A DNA stretch of 64,000 nt. Source: Pseudomonas parakoreensis (GTDB lineage: Bacteria; Pseudomonadota; Gammaproteobacteria; Pseudomonadales; Pseudomonadaceae). The stretch lies in assembly GCF_021602155.1 (NCBI RefSeq), contig NZ_BQHY01000004.1:248001-312000 (forward strand). The letters are read 5' to 3'. This document shows, in pieces, positions 43,688 through 52,901 of the stretch. Position 1 is the stretch's first letter, and every line of letters starts with the position of its first letter. The notes under the pieces are model-generated. The model searched no databases, had not been told where the DNA came from, and saw nothing but the letters and a program-made list of their open reading frames with translations. The position numbers were made by a program, and so were the translations under genes.

Positions 43688-44146
43688 ATGCCTGAAGCTG
43701 CAAAAGCCTGCGGTTTACGCAAGGGACGCTATTCGGAGGTTGGGCGGGTTTATTTGCTGACGGCGGTGGTTAAGGAGCGTCGGCCGGTTTTTTCCGACTG
43801 GAAAGTCGGAAGATTATTGGTTGAGCAGATGCGCGCGGCAGATGAGGCAGGATTGGGCGTGTCTTTGGCTTGGGTGGTCATGCCGGATCACCTGCATTGG
43901 TTGGTCGACCTGAAACGAGGCTCCTTGGCCCAGCTGATGTGCCGCGTCAAATCGCGTAGCTGTCGGTCGGTAAACCTGATGTCTGGCAGTCAGGGAGGCC
44001 TGTGGCAACGCGGCTATCACGACCGAGCTCTGCGTCGCGATGAAGATTTGAAAGCGGCTGCCCGCTACATTGTCATGAATCCATTGCGGGCCGGTCTGGT
44101 AAAGCGCCCGGGTGATTACCCGCTATGGGACGCAGTATGGCTCTGA
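43688..44146 (+). CDS. REP-associated tyrosine transposase (RAYT)
   Basis: This 152-residue Y1-type HUH transposase has the His pair in MPDHLHWLV (His68 and His70), the nucleophile Tyr127 in ARYIVMNPLRAGLV and LWQRGYHDR (about 105-113). ATG 43688 has GGAGGG upstream. RAYT proteins process REP palindromes and are thought to spread them. REP pairs of the TAGGAGCTGCCGAAGGCTGC type lie immediately on both sides. All three active-site residues are intact, so it is likely functional. Confidence 0.92.
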   Translation: MPEAAKACGLRKGRYSEVGRVYLLTAVVKERRPVFSDWKVGRLLVEQMRAADEAGLGVSLAWVVMPDHLHWLVDLKRGSLAQLMCRVKSRSCRSVNLMSGSQGGLWQRGYHDRALRRDEDLKAAARYIVMNPLRAGLVKRPGDYPLWDAVWL

Positions 44147-44230
44147 AGATCAAAAGATCGCAGCCTTCGGCAGCTCCTACATTTGGAACGATTTTCCCCT
44201 GTAGGAGCTGCCGAAGGCTGCGACCTTTTG
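44144..44230. repeat. REP pair at the end of the RAYT gene
   Basis: An inverted REP (GATCAAAAGATCGCAGCCTT, from about 44148) begins at the RAYT stop, and a second (CCTGTAGGAGCTGCCGAAGG) follows at about 44199. Together with 43531-43605 they bracket the gene. Confidence 0.9.
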
Positions 44231-44239
44231 AGTTTTGCT

Positions 44240-44965
44240 TCAGCCCTGCCCCTTGGCCTGCTGCTCCAGATGCACCTGCAATTGCGGATCGATCTGCAGC
44301 GCGGCAGCCAGTTCATCCAGGTAGTTGCGTTCGGCGTCTTGCTGGTGGTCCACCAGGATCACGCTGACCAGGTACATCTCGGCAGCCATGGCCTGGTCGT
44401 CGTTGGCCGCCTGCGCGACTTCGTTCGCATCCAGCGGTTTGGCAACTTCAGCGTTAAACCATTGCTGCAATTGTGGATCGTCGGTGTGTTTGCCAATCTC
44501 TTCATCGATCATCTGCCGTTCCCGGTCATCGATCTCACCATCAGCCTTAGCTGCCGCGATCAGCGCCCGCAGCACAGCATGCCCGTGCTCCTCGACTTCG
44601 GGCCCGGCCAGCAGATTTGCGGTTGGCGGAATCTGTTGTGGCGCCGCCGACGCCTGACTGCGCTGCCAGGCCTGATACGCCTGGAACGCCATCATTCCCA
44701 ACGAGGCCAGTGCCGCATAATGGGTGCCGCCGGAACGACTTTGTGTACCGCCGCCACCGCCGCCAAGCAAACCACCCAGCAATCCACCCAAACCGCCCAG
44801 CCCACCGGACTGCGCGCCACTGGCGCCTGTACTCGCGCCGCCGCCCAACAGGCCACCGAGCAAGCCGCCCAGTCCGCCCAGACCTGCGCCGGCCGAGGCG
44901 CCACTTGGTTGTCCCGCCGAGGCCTGGCCTCGCAGCAGTTGTTCGAGCAAATCGCTGGTGTTCAT
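44240..44965 (-). CDS. DUF533 / TerB-like protein with glycine-rich repeats
   Basis: This 241-residue protein has a Gly/Leu-rich N-terminal region with a repeated GGLGGLLGGLLGGG segment (about 28-41 and 54-67) and a hydrophobic helix at about 85-100. The C-terminal domain (about 125-235) has LIAAAKADGEIDDRERQMID and is of the DUF533/TerB type. It may sit in the inner membrane with the TerB part inside. ATG 44965 has GAGG upstream. The function of DUF533 is unknown. Confidence 0.85.
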   Translation of the reverse strand: MNTSDLLEQLLRGQASAGQPSGASAGAGLGGLGGLLGGLLGGGASTGASGAQSGGLGGLGGLLGGLLGGGGGGTQSRSGGTHYAALASLGMMAFQAYQAWQRSQASAAPQQIPPTANLLAGPEVEEHGHAVLRALIAAAKADGEIDDRERQMIDEEIGKHTDDPQLQQWFNAEVAKPLDANEVAQAANDDQAMAAEMYLVSVILVDHQQDAERNYLDELAAALQIDPQLQVHLEQQAKGQG

Positions 44966-45215
44966 GATCTCGTCCTCAGGCATTGGCATTCACCGCGTCA
45001 GGCAACAATAGACCGGCGCAGCCATCGCGCCAGCACCGTCTGGCTGACACCGGCGGTTTTCGCCGAGGTATTTTTCGAGCGGCCAGCTAAGATTCAACGG
45101 TGGTGAACCTTATCCCGGCCAAACCGGTCGATAGCTGCAACCCCGACCCGGTTTGCCGGCGCCCTTTGCTCGAGGGTGATACCCGGCTTGCTTCATTTTT
45201 CTGGAGAACGCCCCC

Positions 45216-45938
45216 GTGATATCGACCGTACACATCGCCAGGCTCAAAGCATGGGGCGCCCATGGTTTTACCGCGACCGGCGTGGTCACTGCCTTTCTGG
45301 CGACCCTCGCCCTGCTGGAGAACCAGCCGACCCATTGCCTGATGTGGCTGGGCGTGGCATTGATCGTCGACGGCCTCGACGGGGCGCTCGCGCGCAAGGT
45401 CAATGTGCAATCGGTGCTGCCGAGTTTTGACGGTTCGATCCTCGATCTGGTGATCGACTACCTGACCTACGTGTTTATCCCGGCGCTGTTCATCTACCGC
45501 TACATCCCCCTGCCCGACTACACCCTGCTGCTGAGTGTGTCGCTGATTCTGGTGTCGTCGCTGTTCTGCTTCTGCAACGTCAACATGAAAAGCAAGGACA
45601 ACTATTTCGTCGGTTTCCCCGCCGCGTGGAACGTGGTTGCCCTGTGCCTGTACATCATTGGCCCGGGACCGTGGATCACTTTTCTGACCATCATTGGCCT
45701 GGCGCTGCTGACCGTCACCCGCATGAAGTTCCTGCACCCGTTCCGTGTGCGCCGGTTCATGCCGATCAACATCGCGGTAACGGCAATCTGGCTGTTGTGC
45801 AGCCTGTCGCTGGTGCTCAATCACCCGGTGATCAATCCGCCGGTGATGGGGTTGTGGCTGCTGATGTCGGCGTACTTTCTGGGGATCTGCATCTGGCGTA
45901 CGGCGCTGGAGTGGGTTGATGGGGCACACCTGAAATAG
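45216..45938 (+). CDS. pcs: phosphatidylcholine synthase
   Basis: This 240-residue membrane enzyme of the CDP-alcohol phosphotransferase family has the motif D55-G56-x2-A59-R60-x12-G73-x3-D77-x3-D81, whose longer middle spacing is the Pcs variant. It makes phosphatidylcholine from CDP-diacylglycerol and choline in one step. About eight membrane segments follow the family pattern. It starts at GTG 45216 with CTGGAG upstream. Known in pseudomonads that take up choline from hosts. Confidence 0.93.
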   Translation: MISTVHIARLKAWGAHGFTATGVVTAFLATLALLENQPTHCLMWLGVALIVDGLDGALARKVNVQSVLPSFDGSILDLVIDYLTYVFIPALFIYRYIPLPDYTLLLSVSLILVSSLFCFCNVNMKSKDNYFVGFPAAWNVVALCLYIIGPGPWITFLTIIGLALLTVTRMKFLHPFRVRRFMPINIAVTAIWLLCSLSLVLNHPVINPPVMGLWLLMSAYFLGICIWRTALEWVDGAHLK

Positions 45939-45962
45939 CGCCAGACCTGCCAAACACGAATA

Positions 45963-46054
45963 CCTGTGGGAGCTGGCTTGCCAGCGATTTCGTACTGTCA
46001 GTCGACATCGTTTTGACAGGACGGCCGCCATCGCTGGCAAGCCAGCTCCCACAG
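45963..46054. repeat. REP pair
   Basis: CCTGTGGGAGCTGGCTTGCC faces its reverse complement between convergent genes. Confidence 0.9.
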
Positions 46055-46075
46055 GGATTGGCATTGTTCCGCCAT

Positions 46076-46888
46076 TCAGCGTTTGGTGATCACCACCTCC
46101 AGATACTCGCTCGGCACCACCAGCGAACCGGCTCCCGCCCGATTCGAGCGGTTGAGCAAGTCCGCCAGATCACTCTCCAGCGCCTGACCGCTTTCCGGCG
46201 GCAATGCCGCGAAAGCCTTGTGCACCGGCCCGTACCAGTGACGGAAGATGTCGATGAAATGCGCCGCCGAGCGATAGCGGAAGTTGAACGAGCGGCGGGT
46301 GACCTGCAGTAGAAATTCGCGCTCATTGAAGTGGCTGTGCAACCACGCTTCGGTGCCCCAGTTCGACGGCGGCTGGGCCACGGCGGGAGGCGGGACGTGG
46401 CGACCAAGCACCTTGAACATCTGGCCGACGAAGCCTTCCGGCGTCCAGTTCGCCAGACCGATGCGCCCGCCCCTTCGGCAGACCCGCGCCAGTTCTGCAG
46501 CTGCAGTGGCCTGATCCGGGGCAAACATCACGCCGAAGGTCGACAGCAGCGCGTCGTAACTCTCGTCGGCGAACGGCAACGCTTCGGCATCGGCGACCTG
46601 AAAAATCACCTCCAGATGCTCGGCCCGCGCCCGATCCTGTCCACGCTCGAGCAGCGCCGCGACATAGTCGGTCGAGGTCACCTTGCAGCCACGCCGCGCT
46701 GCCGCCAGGGTTGCATTGCCGTTACCGGCGGCGACATCCAGCACCTCTTCATCGCAGCGCAGGTCGCAAGCCTCGGCGAGGTTTTCGCCGACGATCTGCA
46801 AGGTGGTACCGATCACCGCGTAATCGCCGCTGGCCCAGGCGACTTTCTGGCGCTCCTTCAGACCCGTCAGATCAATGGGCGTACTCAT
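46076..46888 (-). CDS. class I SAM-dependent methyltransferase
   Basis: This 270-residue protein has motif I VLDVAAGNGNATLAAARRG (about 49-67), the acidic motif II region VTSTDYV and VADAEALPFADESYDALLS. It resembles UbiE/ArsM-like small-molecule methyltransferases. ATG 46888 has GGAG 8 bases upstream. It follows the DUF4242 gene by 30 bases, so the two are probably co-transcribed. Substrate unknown. Confidence 0.86.
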   Translation of the reverse strand: MSTPIDLTGLKERQKVAWASGDYAVIGTTLQIVGENLAEACDLRCDEEVLDVAAGNGNATLAAARRGCKVTSTDYVAALLERGQDRARAEHLEVIFQVADAEALPFADESYDALLSTFGVMFAPDQATAAAELARVCRRGGRIGLANWTPEGFVGQMFKVLGRHVPPPAVAQPPSNWGTEAWLHSHFNEREFLLQVTRRSFNFRYRSAAHFIDIFRHWYGPVHKAFAALPPESGQALESDLADLLNRSNRAGAGSLVVPSEYLEVVITKR

Positions 46889-46918
46889 CAATCGTGCTCC
46901 GCAGCAGGTTGGAGAACT

Positions 46919-47191
46919 TCATTCAGCCGTGGTCGGGTCAATGACCGTCATCACCCGTGCCACGCTGTTGGCCGGGAAGCCGCCCAGCCTGGCGTGCTCG
47001 CGCACCTGCTCCTCGTCAGGGGCGATGTAGACGCAATAGATTTTGTCGGCCGTGACGTAACTCTGCAGCCACTGCACCTGTGGCCCGAGTTCACGCAACA
47101 CCTGGCAGGAGGTTTGCGATACGGCTTTTAGTTCTTGCGGCGACAGCTTTCCGGCCCCTGGAATCTCGCGTTCAATCACGAATTTCGGCAT
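46919..47191 (-). CDS. DUF4242 family protein
   Basis: This 90-residue protein starts MPKFVIEREIPGAGKLSPQE and has IYCVYIAPDEEQVREHARLG, matching DUF4242, a ferredoxin-like fold that in one studied member binds nickel. ATG 47191 has GAGG upstream. It is upstream of the methyltransferase in the same unit. Confidence 0.85.
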   Translation of the reverse strand: MPKFVIEREIPGAGKLSPQELKAVSQTSCQVLRELGPQVQWLQSYVTADKIYCVYIAPDEEQVREHARLGGFPANSVARVMTVIDPTTAE

Positions 47192-47419
47192 GGCAACCTC
47201 GCGTTCTTTTTATCAGTGACAGGGACGGCAGTGGCCCTGCTCATCCACTATCGCGCCGAGGGTCGATGGCGTCCCTGCCAATCGTCCGAAGAGCCTGGAA
47301 AACCCTGGCTTGGCCGATGAATGGCGGCTTTTTGTAAAGGCCTCGAGACACTTCGAGATTGCCATTGCATGGGGCATTCGGTTTTTATGCTTTCCCGTGT
47401 TCCGTGAATGGATTCCATC

Positions 47420-47881
47420 ATGTCCCTGCGTCTTGAATGGCTCGTCGATCACCCGCAGCACAGCGACACTTACGCCGAGTGGATCCACCGCCAGTTTGCC
47501 TACGAATATACCGAGCAACCCTTGACCGAATGGCAACGCGAGTTCGCTGCCGGCCAGAACAATGGTGACTGGTCGTGCCTGATTGCGCTGGACGGCGAGC
47601 GCCTGCTCGGCGGTGCGGCACTGGCCCGGGCGGACCTGGCGCTGCGTCCGGATCTCGGCCCGTGGCTGGCATGCGTGTTTGTCAGCCCGCAAGCTCGCGG
47701 CCAGGGGCTGGCAGAACGGTTGATCGACGGCATCAGCCAGGCGGCGAAACAGCGCGGCTTCGCACGCTTCTATCTGCACACACAGAACAAGCAGGACTAT
47801 TACGCCAAACGCGGCTGGACAGTGCTGGAGCGCTTTCGCGCCTGGGACAACGAGCAATGGCTCATGGTGCGCGACCTGTGA
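47420..47881 (+). CDS. GNAT-family N-acetyltransferase
   Basis: This 153-residue protein has the acetyl-CoA loop VFVSPQARGQGLAERLIDGI (R/Q-x-x-G-x-G/A type) and the C-terminal YYAKRGWTVLERF. The start at 47420 is chosen over 47408 only because it gives the usual N-terminus; neither has a strong ribosome site. The acceptor is unknown. Confidence 0.85.
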   Translation: MSLRLEWLVDHPQHSDTYAEWIHRQFAYEYTEQPLTEWQREFAAGQNNGDWSCLIALDGERLLGGAALARADLALRPDLGPWLACVFVSPQARGQGLAERLIDGISQAAKQRGFARFYLHTQNKQDYYAKRGWTVLERFRAWDNEQWLMVRDL

Positions 47882-47925
47882 GCCATTGATATGCGCGGGC
47901 GGTGACTCTCGATGCATCTGAGCAC

Positions 47926-48189
47926 TCAGTTCTGGTTGTTGCAGCCATCGGCGAATTTACGGTAATCCAGCACTTGGGTTTTGCCTGCCGAATCGAGGTA
48001 GGTCATGCGCGCATCGACAATGCCGCAGGTCACAGAGGTGTCCTGGGTCATCGACAGCACTTTCTGCACGTCCAGGTGCGTGCCGTAGGTGTAGGTGTGC
48101 GGGGTGATATCGGCTTCGGCACGGGCCGACAGGGTGCAGATGTTCAGGGCGGCGAACAGGCAGGCGGCGATCACGGATGTGCGGGTCAT
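47926..48189 (-). CDS. DUF2790 family exported protein
   Basis: This 87-residue protein has a signal peptide (about 1-24, ending ARA-E). The mature part THLDVQKVLSMT...CGIVDARMTYLDSAGKTQVLDYRKFADGC fits DUF2790, a Pseudomonas family of small periplasmic proteins often induced by stress. It has two Cys. ATG 48189 has GAGG upstream. It is divergent from the two-component system. Confidence 0.85.
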   Translation of the reverse strand: MTRTSVIAACLFAALNICTLSARAEADITPHTYTYGTHLDVQKVLSMTQDTSVTCGIVDARMTYLDSAGKTQVLDYRKFADGCNNQN

Positions 48190-48309
48190 GGCGGTTACCT
48201 CAAGGCGTGGGTGGGTTGAGCCGAGGCAAGCTGGATGCGCCTCGATGGAGCCTATTTGAGGCGCTTGAGGTATCACGTCTGTGTCTGGAAATGCCCGTTA
48301 TGACGCGTT

Positions 48310-48418
48310 GTGTATCTGCGCCACCCGGAGATACACAGCGATACAAAACCCTGAAAAAATCGCGTTTTTGCGTGTATCTGTATCCGTCATGGCGCCAGAT
48401 ACACTGCAATACAAACCC
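48310..48418. promoter_or_regulatory. repeated GTATCTG/GATACA boxes upstream of the response regulator
   Basis: GTGTATCTG occurs at 48310-48318 and 48372-48380. AGATACACAGCGATACAAAA (from 48329) is repeated as AGATACACTGCAATACAAAC (from 48397). The set forms two similar blocks of inverted half-sites in the divergent gap, which looks like tandem operator sites for an OmpR-type regulator, probably the product of the next gene. Confidence 0.5.
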
Positions 48419-48485
48419 CGGCAGGCAAGCCGGCGCAGGCTCGATAGACTGCATGGCATTGCCCTTTGATAGAGGTTCTGCACCG

Positions 48486-49226
48486 ATGGAACATGTCGAT
48501 CACATTCTCATCGTCGACGACGACCGCGAGATCCGCGAGCTGGTTGGCAATTACCTGAAAAAGAACGGCCTGCGCACCACCGTGGTCGCCGATGGCCGAC
48601 AGATGCGCAGTTTTCTCGAAGCCAACACCGTCGACCTGATCGTGCTCGACATCATGATGCCCGGCGACGATGGTCTGCAGTTGTGCCGCGAGTTGCGCGT
48701 GGGCAAACACAAGGCCACGCCGGTGCTGATGCTCACCGCGCGCAACGATGAAACCGACCGCATCATCGGCCTGGAAATGGGTGCAGACGATTACCTGACC
48801 AAACCGTTCGCTGCCCGCGAACTGCTGGCGCGGATCAACGCCGTGCTGCGGCGCACGCGGATGCTGCCGCCAAACCTGGTGGTCACCGAAAGCGGTCGGC
48901 TGCTGGGCTTCGGCCGATGGCAGCTGGACACCTCGGCCCGTCACCTACTGGACCAGGACGGCACGCTAGTCGCGCTCAGCGGCGCCGAATACCGTTTGCT
49001 GCGAGTGTTCCTCGATCACCCGCAACGGGTGCTCAGCCGCGATCAGTTGCTCAACCTGACCCAGGGGCGCGAGGCCGATCTGTTTGATCGTTCCATCGAT
49101 CTGCTGGTCAGCCGCCTGCGCCAGCGTCTGCTCGACGATGCGCGCGAACCGGCTTACATCAAGACCGTGCGCAGCGAAGGTTATGTGTTCTCGCTGCCGG
49201 TGGAAATTTTCGGGGCTTCGGCATGA
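48486..49226 (+). CDS. OmpR-family response regulator
   Basis: This 246-residue protein has a receiver domain with acidic pocket Asp11-Asp13, phosphorylated Asp55 (LIVLDIMMPG), Thr84 and Lys106, and a C-terminal winged helix (about 140-240) ending IKTVRSEGYVFS. ATG 48486 has AGAGG upstream. The stop overlaps the kinase start by 4 bases (ATGA). Confidence 0.93.
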   Translation: MEHVDHILIVDDDREIRELVGNYLKKNGLRTTVVADGRQMRSFLEANTVDLIVLDIMMPGDDGLQLCRELRVGKHKATPVLMLTARNDETDRIIGLEMGADDYLTKPFAARELLARINAVLRRTRMLPPNLVVTESGRLLGFGRWQLDTSARHLLDQDGTLVALSGAEYRLLRVFLDHPQRVLSRDQLLNLTQGREADLFDRSIDLLVSRLRQRLLDDAREPAYIKTVRSEGYVFSLPVEIFGASA

Positions 49227-50533
49227 GTTTCAGGCTGCAGTGGCCACGAACGCTGGCGTCACGCTTGTCGCTGATCTTTCTGGTCGGGCTGATCCTCGCT
49301 CAGGCGCTGTCGTTTGGCGCGCAGTACTACGAGCGTTTCCAGAGTGCCCGAAGCACCATGCTGGGCAATATGCGAAACGACGTCTCGACGTCGATCGCCA
49401 TCCTCGATCGCTTGCCCGCGCAGGAACGGCCCGCCTGGCTCAAGCAACTGTCCCGCACCAACTACGACTATCTGTTGAGTGTCGGCGAATCCGGTGCGCC
49501 GCTCGACCCCGAGGCCGACGAGGTGCCGGTGGCCGTGACCTCGATCAGCGCCGCGCTCGGCGGTGCACACCCGCTGGGCTTCACCCGGTTTGCCGGGGAG
49601 CAAAAACACTTTCAGGCCCACGTCAGACTCAGCGACGGCAGCCCGGTGACGATTGATGTGCGTCCAGCCATGCCGCCCTTGTCGCCGTGGCTGCCGGGGG
49701 TTTTGCTCGGACAACTGGCGCTGTTGATCGCCTGCACCTGGCTGGCGGTGCGCATTGCCATCCGCCCCCTCGCCCGCCTCGCCAACGCCGTGGACACCCT
49801 CGATCCCAACGCCCATCCCGTGATGCTCGACGAGCAAGGCCCGATCGAAGTGGCCCACGCCGCGCGGGCCTTCAACGCGATGCAGACACGCATCGCCGCG
49901 TATCTGAAGGAGCGCATGCAACTCCTGGCAGCGATTTCCCACGACCTGCAAACCCCGATCACCCGCATGAAGCTGCGTGCCGAGTTCATGGACGACTCAG
50001 TGGAAAAAGACAAACTGTGGAGCGACCTCGGCGAAATGGAGCACTTGGTCCGCGAAGGCGTGGCCTACGCCCGCAGCATCCATGGTTCGACCGAAGAAAG
50101 CCGGCGCACCGACCTCGACGCCTTCCTCGACAGCCTGGTGTTCGATTACCAGGACATGGGCAAGGATGTACGCCTGATCGGCAAGAGCGCGGCGGTGATC
50201 GATACCCGCCCCCAGGCACTGCGGCGGGTGCTGGTGAACCTGACCGACAACGCGTTGAAATTCGCCGGTGCCGCCGAAGTCTGGGTCGAAGCCCACAAGG
50301 ATAGCCTCGCAATCACCGTCATGGATCGTGGCCCGGGCATCGCCGATGCCGAACTGGCGCATGTGCTGCAACCGTTCTATCGCGTGGAAAACTCGCGTAA
50401 TCGTGATACCGGCGGTACCGGTCTGGGACTGGCGATCGCTCAGCAACTGGCCATGGCCCTCGGAGGTTCGCTGACCCTGAGCAATCGCGAGGGCGGTGGG
50501 CTGTGTGCCGTGCTGAAGCTGCCGCTGCGCTGA
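49223..50533 (+). CDS. sensor histidine kinase
   Basis: This 436-residue kinase has membrane segment 1 (about 12-32), a periplasmic sensor of about 120 residues, membrane segment 2 (about 155-178), HAMP, the phospho-acceptor motif AAISHDLQTPITRMKLR (His at about 240) and ATP-binding motifs NLTDNALKF, DRGPGIAD and GTGLGLAIAQ. It pairs with the regulator just upstream. The EnvZ/RstB-like layout does not reveal the signal. Confidence 0.93.
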   Translation: MSFRLQWPRTLASRLSLIFLVGLILAQALSFGAQYYERFQSARSTMLGNMRNDVSTSIAILDRLPAQERPAWLKQLSRTNYDYLLSVGESGAPLDPEADEVPVAVTSISAALGGAHPLGFTRFAGEQKHFQAHVRLSDGSPVTIDVRPAMPPLSPWLPGVLLGQLALLIACTWLAVRIAIRPLARLANAVDTLDPNAHPVMLDEQGPIEVAHAARAFNAMQTRIAAYLKERMQLLAAISHDLQTPITRMKLRAEFMDDSVEKDKLWSDLGEMEHLVREGVAYARSIHGSTEESRRTDLDAFLDSLVFDYQDMGKDVRLIGKSAAVIDTRPQALRRVLVNLTDNALKFAGAAEVWVEAHKDSLAITVMDRGPGIADAELAHVLQPFYRVENSRNRDTGGTGLGLAIAQQLAMALGGSLTLSNREGGGLCAVLKLPLR

Positions 50534-50558
50534 CCCCCGCACAGATCCCTCATCGGAA

Positions 50559-50581
50559 TTGCAGGCTCACACAGCCTGCAA
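50559..50581. terminator. stem-loop after the kinase gene
   Basis: TTGCAGGCT (50559-50567) pairs with AGCCTGCAA (50573-50581). There is no T-run, so termination is only possible. Confidence 0.35.
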
Positions 50582-50740
50582 GGTTGACCCGGCCCGGCTA
50601 GACTGATTCATTACCCAGTCGAGGGGGAATGCAGGACGACGTCAGCTGTGCCCTGCCCATTTCCGTGACCATCGCCCTGCGGCCCATGCCTCGACAACGT
50701 TTTGCCACCGGACGGTGATCCTGTATCAGGAGCACTCGTG

Positions 50741-51787
50741 ATGGACGAATCAAGACTCAACGCATTCATGGGCAAACTGGTCAACGACATGGGCGGCGCC
50801 GCAATGTTGGCAAATGTCATCGTTGGCGAAGAACTCGGGCTGTATCGGGCAATGGCCGACAGTCAGCCGATCACCCCGCAAGCCCTCGCTGAAAAAACCA
50901 CCTGCAATCCCCGACTGGTGCGCGAATGGCTCAGTGCGCACGCCGCGTCCGGCTACATGGAGCATCACGATGGCCAGTTCCGTCTGCCAGAAGAACAGGC
51001 GCTGGCACTCGCCGTCGAAGACTCACCGGTGTACGTCGCCGGCGGACTCGGCGTGGTGGCCTCGTTTTTCCACGACAAGGACAAACTGGTCAAAGCCATG
51101 CGCGGCAACGGCGCCCTGCCCTGGGGCGATCACCACCCGTGCATGTTCAGCGGTACGGAGCGCTTCTTCCGCCCCGGCTATAAGGGGCACTTGATCGCGG
51201 AATGGCTGCCGGCGCTGGACGGCGTGGTGGCCAAACTGGAAAAAGGCGCCAAAGTCGCCGACATCGGCTGCGGCCACGGCGCTTCAACGGTGATCATGGC
51301 CCAAGCGTTTCCCAAATCGCACTTTGTCGGTTTCGATTATCACGCGCCGTCAATCACCGTCGCCACCCAGCGCGCCGAAGAAGGCGGTGTCAGCAGCCGG
51401 GCAGAATTCTTCCAGAGCACCGCCAAAAGCTATCCCGGTGACGGCTATGACCTGATCTGCTATTTCGACTGCCTGCACGACATGGGCGACCCGGTCGGCG
51501 CTGCGCAGCATGCGTTCAAATCATTAAAGGACGACGGCACGGTGTTGTTGGTCGAGCCATTTGCCAACGATACGCTGGACGACAATATCAACCCGGTCGG
51601 ACGCCTGTTTTATGCGGCCTCGACCTTTATCTGCACGCCGAATTCGCTGTCCCAGGAAGTCGGCCTGGGGCTCGGCGCGCAGGCGGGTGAAGTGCGCTTG
51701 CGCAAAGTGTTTGCCGAGGCTGGGTTCAAGCACTTCCGCCGGGCGACGCAGACGCCGTTCAATCTGATTCTGGAGGCGCGCAAATAA
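50741..51787 (+). CDS. SAM-dependent methyltransferase with N-terminal winged helix
   Basis: This 348-residue protein has an N-terminal winged-helix/dimerisation domain (about 10-85, ALAEKTTCNPRLVREWLSAH) and a methyltransferase domain with motif I VADIGCGHGASTVIMAQAFP (about 176-195). It resembles small-molecule O- or N-methyltransferases of the dimerising type. ATG 50741 has AGGAG 8 bases upstream. Substrate unknown. Confidence 0.86.
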   Translation: MDESRLNAFMGKLVNDMGGAAMLANVIVGEELGLYRAMADSQPITPQALAEKTTCNPRLVREWLSAHAASGYMEHHDGQFRLPEEQALALAVEDSPVYVAGGLGVVASFFHDKDKLVKAMRGNGALPWGDHHPCMFSGTERFFRPGYKGHLIAEWLPALDGVVAKLEKGAKVADIGCGHGASTVIMAQAFPKSHFVGFDYHAPSITVATQRAEEGGVSSRAEFFQSTAKSYPGDGYDLICYFDCLHDMGDPVGAAQHAFKSLKDDGTVLLVEPFANDTLDDNINPVGRLFYAASTFICTPNSLSQEVGLGLGAQAGEVRLRKVFAEAGFKHFRRATQTPFNLILEARK

Positions 51788-51801
51788 TTCACCGCTATCA
51801 C

Positions 51802-51894
51802 CTGTGGCGAGGGAGCTTGCTCGCGCTGGACTGCGCAGCAGGCCTGTTTTTGGGCTTGCCTTGCAATCCAGCGGGAGCAAGCTCCCTCGCCACA
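51802..51894. repeat. REP pair, type GTGGCGAGGGAGCTTGCTC
   Basis: CCTGTGGCGAGGGAGCTTGC faces its reverse complement. It is the second copy of this type in the window (the other is at 12608). Confidence 0.88.
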
Positions 51895-51940
51895 CGGTTA
51901 ATGCTAACCTGCGAGCACCGTCCTCCCCGGAGTGCTGAGC

Positions 51941-52783
51941 ATGCTCGACAGCCCGACCCGCGAACACTTCAACACCCTGTGCCAGGCCATGGCCGATGGC
52001 GATTTTCTGGTGCTGACCGGCGCCGGCATCAGCACGCCATCGGGCATTCCGGATTACCGCGATAACGAAGGTGTGCGCCGGGGCCGGCAACCGATGATGT
52101 ATCAGGAATTTCTCGCCGCTCCCGAATCCCGCCGCCGCTATTGGGCGCGGGCCATGCTTGGCTGGCCCCGGGTGCGTCAGGCGCAACCCAACGCGGCGCA
52201 TACAGCACTGGCGGATTTGCAGCGCCAGGGACGGATCAGCGCCTTGATCACACAGAACGTCGACACCCTGCATGATCAGGCCGGCAGTCAGGATGTGATC
52301 GAATTGCACGGCAGCCTGCACCGGGTGCTGTGCCTGGATTGCGGCCAACGCAGTGCGCGCGATGAGATTCAGCAACGCATGGTCGAGCAGAATCCGTATC
52401 TGGCCGGGGTCGATGCGGTGCAGGCGCCGGACGGCGATACCCTGCTCGATCCGGCCTTCGAGGCGCGCTTTCAGACGCCGCAGTGCCCGTATTGCGACGG
52501 GGAGCGGATGAAGCCGGACGTGGTGTTCTTTGGCGAGAACGTGGCGCAGCCGACGGCGGCGCGGGCCATGGCCGCAGCGGAAAAAGCCGAGGGTTTGCTG
52601 GTGGTGGGTTCGTCGCTGATGGCGTATTCAGCGTTCCGTCTGTGCCGGGTGATCGCCGATCGCGGCAAGCCGTTGCTGGCGATCAATCTGGGCAAGACCC
52701 GCGCCGATGATCTGTTGGATCTGAAGATCGAGGCGTCATGCGAACAACTGCTGCCGTTGCTGGCGCAACACTTATCTACCTGA
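51941..52783 (+). CDS. NAD-dependent protein deacetylase, Sir2 family
   Basis: This 280-residue sirtuin has GAGIS (27-31), the catalytic HG after TQNVDTLHDQAGS (VIELHGSLH) and four zinc Cys in CLDC and CPYC. It is closest to the SIRT4-like class, not the short CobB type. ATG 51941 has GGAG 8 bases upstream. It removes acyl groups from Lys using NAD; targets are unknown. Confidence 0.9.
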   Translation: MLDSPTREHFNTLCQAMADGDFLVLTGAGISTPSGIPDYRDNEGVRRGRQPMMYQEFLAAPESRRRYWARAMLGWPRVRQAQPNAAHTALADLQRQGRISALITQNVDTLHDQAGSQDVIELHGSLHRVLCLDCGQRSARDEIQQRMVEQNPYLAGVDAVQAPDGDTLLDPAFEARFQTPQCPYCDGERMKPDVVFFGENVAQPTAARAMAAAEKAEGLLVVGSSLMAYSAFRLCRVIADRGKPLLAINLGKTRADDLLDLKIEASCEQLLPLLAQHLST

Positions 52784-52796
52784 ATACCGAAAATCC

Positions 52797-52884
52797 CTGT
52801 AGGAGCTGCCGAAGGCTGCGATCTTTTGGTTTTGTTTTTTAGAAGCAAGATCAAAAGATCGCAGCCTTCGGCAGCTCCTACAGG
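52797..52884. repeat. REP pair
   Basis: CTGTAGGAGCTGCCGAAGGC faces its reverse complement between convergent genes. Confidence 0.9.
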
Positions 52885-52901
52885 GGTTAAACGTTTGAAG
52901 A

